From DATKZB01 sp035528235 (GTDB lineage Bacteria; Planctomycetota; Phycisphaerae; FEN-1346): 9,741 bases of DNA. The notes beneath the pieces were generated by a model. It searched no databases. It saw only the letters and a program-made list of their open reading frames with translations, and had not been told where the DNA came from. The DNA lies in assembly GCA_035528235.1 (NCBI GenBank), contig DATKZB010000396.1, positions 1 to 9,741 on the forward strand. The letters are read 5' to 3'. Within the stretch, counting starts at the first letter, position 1. The number at the start of each line of letters is the position of its first letter. Below are positions 1-5,820 of this stretch, piece after piece. A program made the position numbers and the translations under genes.

Positions 1-570
1 GTCGCCGGCCCCGTCGACCTGGTTGACGAACAGGCTGGCCGCGTGGGCCATCTCCAGGGCGTCGAACCAGTACGTCATGGTCATGCGGACGCTGTCGAAC
101 ATCTTCCGGCTCTTCGACCCGCCCACGGCGATGACGAGCGCCCGGCGGTCGCGGGGACCGTCGGCGAAGAGCGGCTGCCGCAGGAGGTACTTCTGCGACC
201 ACAGGCATTGGCATCGGTCGATGAGCAGTTTGGCCTGGGCCGAGACGGCCATGAAGAAGACGGGCGTGGCGAAAACGAGCCGGTCGGCCGCCAGGATCTT
301 CTCGAGGACGCCGTCGAAATCGTCGTCGATGCAGCAGCGGCCGGTCCGGGCGCACGTGTAACATTCCTCGCACGGACCGATCGCCAGGCCGCGAAGGCCC
401 AGGTACTCGCACCGGGCGCCGGCCGATTCGGCACCGCCGAGGGCCTCGCGCAGCAGCGCGTCCGAGTTGCCGTCGGCCCTGGGACTCGCCGAGATGCCGA
501 GCACGTGGAGCGTGCCGCCGCTGATTGGCAGGCCGCTCGGGCGCGTCTCGCTCGAGAGTTTGGCGGTCAT
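1..570 (-). CDS. Flavodoxin-fold iron-sulfur flavoprotein (NADPH-dependent FMN reductase family), C-terminus cut by window edge
   Basis: The frame is open for 190 codons from ATG at 568-570 to base 1 with no stop, so the C-terminus lies outside the window. Residues 25-36 read GISASPRADGNS, the FMN phosphate-binding loop of the FMN-reductase/flavodoxin superfamily. C67, C70, C73 and C79 form C-X2-C-X2-C-X5-C, the compact cysteine motif of archaeal and bacterial iron-sulfur flavoproteins that bind one [4Fe-4S] cluster near FMN. A second flavin-contact region, ATPVFFMAVSAQAKLLIDR, follows. The family transfers electrons between carriers such as ferredoxin and one- or two-electron acceptors in the cytoplasm; the partner here is unknown. 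There is no signal peptide. A purine-rich GGAAGGG lies about 11 nt before the ATG, and a plausible promoter sits at 637-666, so the gene probably has its own transcript. The family call is firm; the physiological role is not. Confidence 0.88.
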   Translation of the reverse strand, partial: MTAKLSSETRPSGLPISGGTLHVLGISASPRADGNSDALLREALGGAESAGARCEYLGLRGLAIGPCEECYTCARTGRCCIDDDFDGVLEKILAADRLVFATPVFFMAVSAQAKLLIDRCQCLWSQKYLLRQPLFADGPRDRRALVIAVGGSKSRKMFDSVRMTMTYWFDALEMAHAASLFVNQVDGAGD

Positions 571-636
571 CGGCGTCCGTTCCCTTCCGAGGGCCCTGGG
601 CCATGCGACCACAGCCCCCCTCGGCTGCGCTCATGT

Positions 637-666
637 ATCTTAGGTGGCCACCGCGCGCGGCGTCAA
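637..666 (-). promoter_or_regulatory. Sigma70-like promoter for the iron-sulfur flavoprotein gene
   Basis: On the minus strand TTGACG (661-666) is followed after 18 bp by TAAGAT (637-642). That is 5/6 and 4/6 matches to the -35 and -10 consensus, about 65 bases upstream of the ATG at 570. The spacer contains the 10-bp palindrome GGTGGCCACC (643-652), which could be an operator or chance in GC-rich DNA. No transcript evidence is available. Confidence 0.4.
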
Positions 667-689
667 GGCGTGCCTGCGATTTGCGGGCC

Positions 690-761
690 GGCCGCGACCG
701 TCATAGCCGCAACCGCGAGGGAGCCGACCCATCCGAGCCGCGACCGTGAGGGAGCGGACCC
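690..761. repeat. Tandem pair of a 26-bp GC-rich interspersed repeat, plus a partial third copy
   Basis: Two 26-bp units at 705-730 and 736-761 match at 23 of 26 positions with a 31-bp period; each begins AGCCGC and contains GAGGGAGC. Bases 690-703 (GGCCGCGACCGTCA) look like the start of a third, degraded copy. The array lies in the 204-base gap between the flavoprotein and the GH5-like gene, just after the latter's stop codon. I recall near-identical sequence recurring between genes in planctomycete genomes, where gene finders translate it as peptides such as RDREGAD. It therefore looks like a dispersed, REP-like element and not coding sequence. Function is unknown. Confidence 0.6.
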
Positions 762-774
762 GCAGGACGCGCCA

Positions 775-1845
775 TCACTTGCCCGCGGCGCCCGTGACCT
801 GCCGAATGACGGCAATCTCGCCGGCGAAGTACGGCGTGCCGTCGCGGCGGAAGATGTCGTGGAACGGTTCCTTCGGCTCGGGCGCCCCCTTGGGCGAACC
901 CCACGGGAAGTGCGTCTGCGTCTTGCCGGTCACGAGGCCCCAGTTCCAGCAGCCGACCCGCTGCTGCTTGAAGAAGGGCAGGTGCGAGGCGAAGCGGCTG
1001 CCGCCGGCGCGACGCATCCACTCGGTGCACAGAACGGGCCGGCCGCGAGCCGCCAGGTCGGTCACCTGCCGCTTGACGCCCCCGAGGTCGCCGTAGTTGT
1101 GGAAACTGACGACGTCCGACAGGTCGAGCGTCCGGGCGTTGAGGTCCTTGAGGCCGGCGTTCCAGATGCCCGTGGTCAGCGGCTGCACGGGCTGGGCCTG
1201 CCGCGCCCACCCGAACGCCGCCTCCAGCAGGGGGAGGCTCTTGTTGCCCATGCGCTCGTTGCCGGGCTCGTTGTAGAGGTCCCAGACGACGACGCGGTCG
1301 TCGCGTGCCAGCGTCCCCACGACGCCTCGGACGTATCGCTCGAGGCGCGGCCGCGCCGCCGGGTCGGTCACGAGTCGGCTGCCGGGGCTGGGCGTCCACC
1401 CGCTGTTATGGACGCCGGGCACCGGAGCGTCCTGCGGGCCGAGGTACGGCTGCTTGCCGGCAAAGGCGCAGTCATCGAACAGGCAGACCATGACCCGGAT
1501 GCCGTGCCGCGCGGCCACGCCCAGGAAACGGTCGATGCGCGCCATGAGGCCCGGCGGGTCGTGCTCCCAGACGATGAACGGCAGGTAGACGCGGACGGTG
1601 TTGAAGCCGAGGCCCTCGGCCAGGGCGAGTTCGCGGTCGATCGTGGCCAGGTCGAACGTCTCGGCCTGCCACATCTCGGTCGTATTGACCGCGGTGCTTG
1701 TGACATAGTTGCATCCGACGAGCCACGGCTGCCGGGCATACCATTGGCGGGCCCGTTCGGGCGACCACGGTTCGGCCGCGGCCGCGCAGGCGACTGTCGC
1801 CAGAAGAAGCGCCGCGGCCGCGACGACCGCCAACAGGTTCTGCAT
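775..1845 (-). CDS. Secreted GH5-like glycoside hydrolase (cellulase/mannanase-type TIM barrel)
   Basis: With the start chosen here the protein is 356 residues. A hydrophobic segment (about residues 3-23) followed by CAAAAEPW is a signal peptide; the lone Cys is a poor lipobox, so SPase I cleavage is more likely. The TIM barrel shows DLYNEPGN with putative acid/base Glu193 after strand 4, SFHNYGD near 247-253, and LCTEWM with putative nucleophile Glu275 after strand 7. This pair is the arrangement of clan GH-A families, and similar proteins are often annotated as cellulase or 1,4-beta-xylanase. Substrate cannot be read from the sequence. The frame can be extended to a GTG at 1863, but AAGGGGG sits 6 nt before ATG 1843-1845, which favours this start; ATG 1849-1851 is a weaker choice. 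The gene lies 21 nt after the HEAT-protein stop, so it is probably last in the same operon. Confidence 0.8.
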   Translation of the reverse strand: MQNLLAVVAAAALLLATVACAAAAEPWSPERARQWYARQPWLVGCNYVTSTAVNTTEMWQAETFDLATIDRELALAEGLGFNTVRVYLPFIVWEHDPPGLMARIDRFLGVAARHGIRVMVCLFDDCAFAGKQPYLGPQDAPVPGVHNSGWTPSPGSRLVTDPAARPRLERYVRGVVGTLARDDRVVVWDLYNEPGNERMGNKSLPLLEAAFGWARQAQPVQPLTTGIWNAGLKDLNARTLDLSDVVSFHNYGDLGGVKRQVTDLAARGRPVLCTEWMRRAGGSRFASHLPFFKQQRVGCWNWGLVTGKTQTHFPWGSPKGAPEPKEPFHDIFRRDGTPYFAGEIAVIRQVTGAAGK

Positions 1846-1851
1846 CGCCAT

Positions 1852-1858
1852 CCCCCTT
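1852..1858 (-). promoter_or_regulatory. Ribosome binding site that decides the GH5-like start
   Basis: The minus strand reads A followed by AGGGGG, then ATGGCG, then ATG. The purine run lies inside the extended frame that begins at GTG 1861-1863. It is correctly spaced (6 nt) only for the ATG at 1843-1845, so the longer GTG start is unlikely. Confidence 0.55.
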
Positions 1859-1866
1859 GGCACGGC

Positions 1867-4380
1867 CTACCGGCCTTCGACGCTGACCTTCATGCCCTCC
1901 AGCGCGGTGCCGTCGGGCGCGGCGACGCGGAACGAGAGTTCCCACTCGCCGCCGCCCTGCGTCACCTTCACGAGGACGGCGTTCCAACCTTTCTTCAGGC
2001 GGGTCTTGACCTTGTCCTGTCCCGGGGTGCAGGCTCGCGTGGCGTTTATGGAGTGGACGAGTTTACCGTTGATCCATACCCTGACGCCGTCGTCGCTGCC
2101 GATGTCGAGCCGCACGTCCTGGTCGGCGGGCGACCAGATGCTGGTCTTCAGGTAGCCGGCCCGGTTGCCGCCTTTGGCGATGGCCTGCTCCAGATCGATC
2201 TTCTGCGGGCCGATACCCTTGGCCAGGAGGTGCCACTTGACGTCCCTAGAGTCCTTCGCCTCGGGCGGATAGGCGGTGTCGAACAGGTTGCCGGCCGTGT
2301 AGGGCCCGCTTCCGAGCCACGAGGTGACGTAGCCGGCGAACTTGTCCATCTCGGCCAGTGTGGCCCGGGCCTTCTGGCGGAGGTCGTCGCGCTTGGTGGA
2401 GGCCACGATCTTCTTGAGGGCGGCGCGGGCCTCGTCGGGCGCGGCGTCGCGTGCGTTGCCGGCCACCTGGACGACGGCGAGTTCGGCCTCGGCCTTCAGG
2501 GCGTCGTCGGCCACCAGCGACTCGACGAGTTTGAGCGCCTCGGCCGACCGGGCGCCGGCCAGGCCCGCCAGGACCGACTTCTTCTCGGCCGCGTTCGTGG
2601 CCAGGGCCAGGGCCTGCTCGTACATCCTGGTCGTCTCGCCGGCCGAGCGTCCGGCCGACAGGTTCGCCATGCGGATGTACCCGCGAAACGCCAGGACCTT
2701 CTGCGTGTTGTTGCTAGTCGTCTTGATGACCTTCAGGAGGTCGTCGGCCGGCGCGGCGTCGGGCCAGGCCGCCAGCGCCCGGACGGCACTGGTCGCGACG
2801 TCGGCGTCGGCGGCGCCGACCTGGCCGCGGACGGCCTCCAGGGCCTTCGGGCCGCCCGTCCGGCCCAGGACCGTCAGCAGGCGGACCTTGGCATCGGCGT
2901 CGGCCTTCGCGAGGCCCGCCGCGACGGCGGCCGCCGCGACATCCCTCTCGCCCTCGTCGACGCGCCCGGCCACGGCCGTGACGGCGCGGTCGAGGGCATC
3001 GCGCTCGGCACCCGGCTTCGAGGCCACCAGCAGCGAGACGATCCCGGGCAAGACCTGACATCCACCCAGGGCCCCGACGCCCTCGATGGCAGCCATGCGG
3101 ATCTTCTCGTCCGGGTCGCGCGCCGCCTTGAGCATCTCACCACACATGGACCGGTCGCCGCGCGCCGTCAACACGCCGATGGCGCCGGCCCGGACGACGG
3201 CGTCCGGCGAATCGAGGAGTTTGCCGATGGCCTCGCCGACGCCCTCGCCCTTGAGTTCGTTGAGACTCTTGGTGGCCGCGTCGCCCAGCGGGCCGCCGGC
3301 GGCCGCGGTTTTCACGAGCACCGGCACGCTCGATGCGTCGCCCAGAACGGCCAGGGCCTTGACGGCGGCCAGGCGGACGGGCTCATCCTTGCTGTCGACG
3401 AGTTGGGTGACCGCGGCGGCAGCGGCCGCGTCGCCGCGCTGGGTGAGGACGTCGATGAGCATGGCCTGCTCGGCGGTCGAGACGGCGGCCAACTTGGCGG
3501 CAATCACCTGCGCGGCCCCCGGGCCCGGCATCTCGACCAGAAATTTCGTGGCGGCGCGCCGCAGGTCGGCGTCCTTGTCCTTCAGCAGGCCGATCAGCGT
3601 CGCGGCGGCCTTCTCCCCATCCGCCAGAACCATGCCGCGCAGCGCGGCGATGCGCAGCGGCTTCGGGCCGGCCTCGGCGAAGGTCTTCTTGTAGATGGCG
3701 GCCGCGGCCGCGGCGTCGCCGCCGGCCAGCATCCGGTCGGCACAGACGAGACGGGCATCGGTGGCCTTGTCCTTGAGCGCGGCGGGCACCTTGGCGCCGG
3801 CCAGGGCCTTGGCGGCATCGGCCGTGGCGATGCGGCCGAGCGCGCCGATGGCGGCATGGGCCAGTTCCACGTCGGCGCCCGAGGCGAGTTTGGCCAGGGC
3901 GGGCACGGCTTTGGCGTCGCGCCGCTCGCCGAGCGAGGTGATGACGCCGACCCTCAGTTTACCCGAGAGTTTGTCCATGGCGTCGCGCAGGGCCGCGCCG
4001 GCCTCGTCGCCGGGCAGGTCCTGGAGCGCGAAGCGGGCCATGTGCGAGAGTTTTTCGTCGGCCAGTAGTTTCGCCAGGGCCGGCACGCACGCCGGGGAAC
4101 CCATGCGCCGCAGCATCCGGCAGACGAACTGCTTGCATTCGTAGGTCGCGCCGGGGTCGGCCAGGGCCTTCAGGAGTTTGGTCTCGATGGCGGCCCGGGC
4201 GGCCGGCGTGGCGGCGTCGCGTGCCTCCTGCTCGATGGTCGCCAGCGGGGTGCGCGGCTGGGCCCACTCGTACTTGACGACGTCGTCGTAGACGTCGGCC
4301 CGGGCCACGGCCCCGGCGAGCAGTGCCAGCGCCCCGGCGACCAGGATGGTGCGGCAGCGGGTCATGGTTTCGGCGGTCAT
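1867..4380 (-). CDS. Secreted HEAT-repeat protein with C-terminal jelly-roll (carbohydrate-binding-like) domain
   Basis: The protein is 837 residues. Residues 6-29 (MTRCRTILVAGALALLAG, then AVARA before DVYDD) form a signal peptide with an ARA-type cleavage site, so it is exported. Residues about 60-675 are a long solenoid of Ala/Leu-rich helix pairs with HEAT signatures such as DEPVRLAAVKALAVLGD, DAVVRAGAIGVL and DEKIRMAAIEGVGALG. Residues about 683-820 form a beta-sandwich with DQDVRLDIGSDDGVRVWING and LKKGWNAVLVKV, typical of PA14/sialate O-acetylesterase-like jelly rolls found in planctomycete and verrucomicrobial secreted proteins. HEAT solenoids mediate protein contacts and the terminal domain probably binds glycans; no enzyme motif is visible. 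ATG 4378-4380 is preferred over the adjacent GTG because GGAGGAG lies 6 nt upstream. The gene starts 38 nt after the oxidoreductase stop and ends 21 nt before the hydrolase start. Confidence 0.8.
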   Translation of the reverse strand: MTAETMTRCRTILVAGALALLAGAVARADVYDDVVKYEWAQPRTPLATIEQEARDAATPAARAAIETKLLKALADPGATYECKQFVCRMLRRMGSPACVPALAKLLADEKLSHMARFALQDLPGDEAGAALRDAMDKLSGKLRVGVITSLGERRDAKAVPALAKLASGADVELAHAAIGALGRIATADAAKALAGAKVPAALKDKATDARLVCADRMLAGGDAAAAAAIYKKTFAEAGPKPLRIAALRGMVLADGEKAAATLIGLLKDKDADLRRAATKFLVEMPGPGAAQVIAAKLAAVSTAEQAMLIDVLTQRGDAAAAAAVTQLVDSKDEPVRLAAVKALAVLGDASSVPVLVKTAAAGGPLGDAATKSLNELKGEGVGEAIGKLLDSPDAVVRAGAIGVLTARGDRSMCGEMLKAARDPDEKIRMAAIEGVGALGGCQVLPGIVSLLVASKPGAERDALDRAVTAVAGRVDEGERDVAAAAVAAGLAKADADAKVRLLTVLGRTGGPKALEAVRGQVGAADADVATSAVRALAAWPDAAPADDLLKVIKTTSNNTQKVLAFRGYIRMANLSAGRSAGETTRMYEQALALATNAAEKKSVLAGLAGARSAEALKLVESLVADDALKAEAELAVVQVAGNARDAAPDEARAALKKIVASTKRDDLRQKARATLAEMDKFAGYVTSWLGSGPYTAGNLFDTAYPPEAKDSRDVKWHLLAKGIGPQKIDLEQAIAKGGNRAGYLKTSIWSPADQDVRLDIGSDDGVRVWINGKLVHSINATRACTPGQDKVKTRLKKGWNAVLVKVTQGGGEWELSFRVAAPDGTALEGMKVSVEGR

Positions 4381-4386
4381 CACGTT

Positions 4387-4393
4387 CTCCTCC
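4387..4393 (-). promoter_or_regulatory. Strong ribosome binding site for the HEAT-repeat protein
   Basis: GGAGGAG on the minus strand, 6 nt before ATG 4378-4380. With only 38 nt separating the two genes, this suggests efficient translation from a shared transcript. It also argues against the overlapping GTG at 4381-4383 as the start. Confidence 0.6.
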
Positions 4394-4418
4394 CAGGCGG
4401 CCTACGGCCGGCGCTCGG

Positions 4419-5705
4419 CTACAGTTGCCATGGTTCGCGATACGAACGGCCCAGCAGCGCGGCGGCGCCGGGGTCGCCGAGGATTTCCTCTTTCTCGGGG
4501 TCCCACTTGATTTTGCGTCCGGTGAGCATGGCGATCTCGCCCAGCAGGCCGACGCTGATGGACCGGTGGCCGACCTCGGCGGGGCAGATCGTTTCCTTGC
4601 GGCTGAGGATGCCGTCGACGAAGTTCTTCTTGTGGCCGCCGCTGTCGTAGAGCCGGGTCTCGCCGGGGCCGATCTTCTCTTTGAGCAGGCCCTTGGGATC
4701 GGCGTCGATGAAGCCGCGACGCACGTACACCCAGCCCTTGTCGCCGATCCACTTGGTGCCCTGCGGGTTGATGCGGTTGTGAGTGACGCTCATCTCGACA
4801 CCCGTGGCATACTTACACGTGAAGTCGTACTCAATGGGGACGTCGTACAGGCCCTCCTTCGGGTAGACGCCCTTGCCCTCGATCTCGACGGGGCCGGTGC
4901 GGTCGTACCCGAGACCCCAGTGGGCGATGTCGACGTGGTGTCCGCACCAGTCGGTCAACTGGCCGCCGGAGTAGTCGAGGATCCACCGCCAGTTCCAGTG
5001 CGGGCCGAAGCCCTGGTACGGCCGGTACGGCGCCGGGCCGAGCCACCACTCCCAGTCGAGGCCCTCGGGAACCGGCTTGGCCTCGGTGGTGCCGCCCCCA
5101 CCGCCCGTCGGCAGGCCGACCTCGACGCGGCTGATCTTGCCGACGCGGCCGTTGCGGACCAGTTCGCAGGCAAAGCGGAACCGCTCCTCGGACCGCTGCT
5201 GGCTGCCGGTCTGCCAGATGCGGCCGTACCGATGGACGGCGTCGCAGATGGCGCGGCCCTCGCGGATGCTCCGGGCGAAGGGTTTCTGGCCGTGGATGTC
5301 GCACCCGGCCTTGGCGGCCGCGATGGCCGGCAGGGCGTGCCAGTGGTCGGGCAGCGCGGTCATGACGGCGCCAAGATCGCCGCGGCCGATGAGTTCGCGG
5401 TAATCCAGGTACGCCTTGCAGTCGTCGTTCTTGTATCGCGCATCGACGGTCTTCTTGGCGCCCTCGCGGTGATTCTTGTCGATGTCGCAGACGCCGACGA
5501 CGCGGATGCGGCTGTCGCCCAGAAAGCCCTGGAGGTCGCCCGACCCCATGCCGCCCACGCCGATGGCGCCCATGAGGATCTTGTTGCTCGGCGCCTCGGC
5601 ACCCAGGACCGATGATCGCACGATGGCCGGGAACACCGCGGCCGCGCCGGCGGCGGCCGCCCCCTTGAGCAATCTGCGGCGGGTCAACGCGTACGGCTTC
5701 TTCAT
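4419..5705 (-). CDS. Tat-exported Gfo/Idh/MocA family oxidoreductase
   Basis: The protein is 428 residues. It opens with a twin-arginine signal (TRRRLLKGAAAAGAAAVFPA, residues 8-27), so it should be exported folded with its cofactor. The Rossmann nucleotide loop is GVGGMGSG (49-56). The family's usual EKP catalytic-lysine motif reads GQKP here (139-142), with Lys141 kept and Gln in place of Glu. The C-terminal alpha/beta domain has WWLGPAPYRPYQG and the planctomycete-typical GGQLTDWCGHHVDIAHWGLG (248-266). Relatives are NAD(P)-dependent sugar or inositol dehydrogenases, or retaining hydrolases that use NAD transiently. Substrate cannot be assigned. AAGGAG lies 8 nt before the ATG. The gene heads the likely oxidoreductase-HEAT-GH5 operon and lies about 100 nt after the truncated hydrolase. 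I found no convincing promoter in that gap, so read-through is possible. Confidence 0.88.
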   Translation of the reverse strand: MKKPYALTRRRLLKGAAAAGAAAVFPAIVRSSVLGAEAPSNKILMGAIGVGGMGSGDLQGFLGDSRIRVVGVCDIDKNHREGAKKTVDARYKNDDCKAYLDYRELIGRGDLGAVMTALPDHWHALPAIAAAKAGCDIHGQKPFARSIREGRAICDAVHRYGRIWQTGSQQRSEERFRFACELVRNGRVGKISRVEVGLPTGGGGGTTEAKPVPEGLDWEWWLGPAPYRPYQGFGPHWNWRWILDYSGGQLTDWCGHHVDIAHWGLGYDRTGPVEIEGKGVYPKEGLYDVPIEYDFTCKYATGVEMSVTHNRINPQGTKWIGDKGWVYVRRGFIDADPKGLLKEKIGPGETRLYDSGGHKKNFVDGILSRKETICPAEVGHRSISVGLLGEIAMLTGRKIKWDPEKEEILGDPGAAALLGRSYREPWQL

Positions 5706-5798
5706 CGCATGGTCTCCTTCACAACCGGGAACGAGAGGTTAAACCGTCATCGCGGCCCATCGTATCCCCAAAAACCCGGTTCGGCGTCGGTCTTTTGT

Positions 5799-5820
5799 GC
5801 CACGGCTACTCGGCCGTGGC
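5799..5820. repeat. Perfect 8-bp inverted repeat spanning the hydrolase stop codon
   Basis: GCCACGGC (5799-5806) and GCCGTGGC (5813-5820) pair perfectly around a 6-base loop. The structure overlaps the last codons and the TAG of the upstream hydrolase. On the minus strand it is followed by ACAAAAG, not by a T run, so it is not a standard intrinsic terminator. A T5 run follows only about 20 bases later. It may still slow polymerase or stabilise the RNA 3' end, and I vaguely recall similar sequence as an interspersed planctomycete repeat. Confidence 0.4.

Noticed and set aside
690..761. CRISPR array.
   Set aside because: Only two imperfect units separated by 5 bases; there are no spacers of usable length and no cas genes.
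43..4068. A 1,341-codon open frame on the plus strand antisense to three genes.
   Set aside because: It is a by-product of high GC codon bias on the minus strand. The product is low-complexity Gly/Ala/Arg/Val-rich sequence without domains, and the minus-strand genes have clear families, signal peptides and ribosome binding sites.
5706..5798. Promoter for the oxidoreductase.
   Set aside because: TACGAT and TTTAAC hexamers are present, but neither has an acceptable -35 at 16-18 bp, so none is claimed.
5799..5820. Rho-independent terminator after the hydrolase.
   Set aside because: The stem is good but is followed by ACAAAAG, not by a T run, on the transcribed strand, so it is kept only as an inverted repeat.
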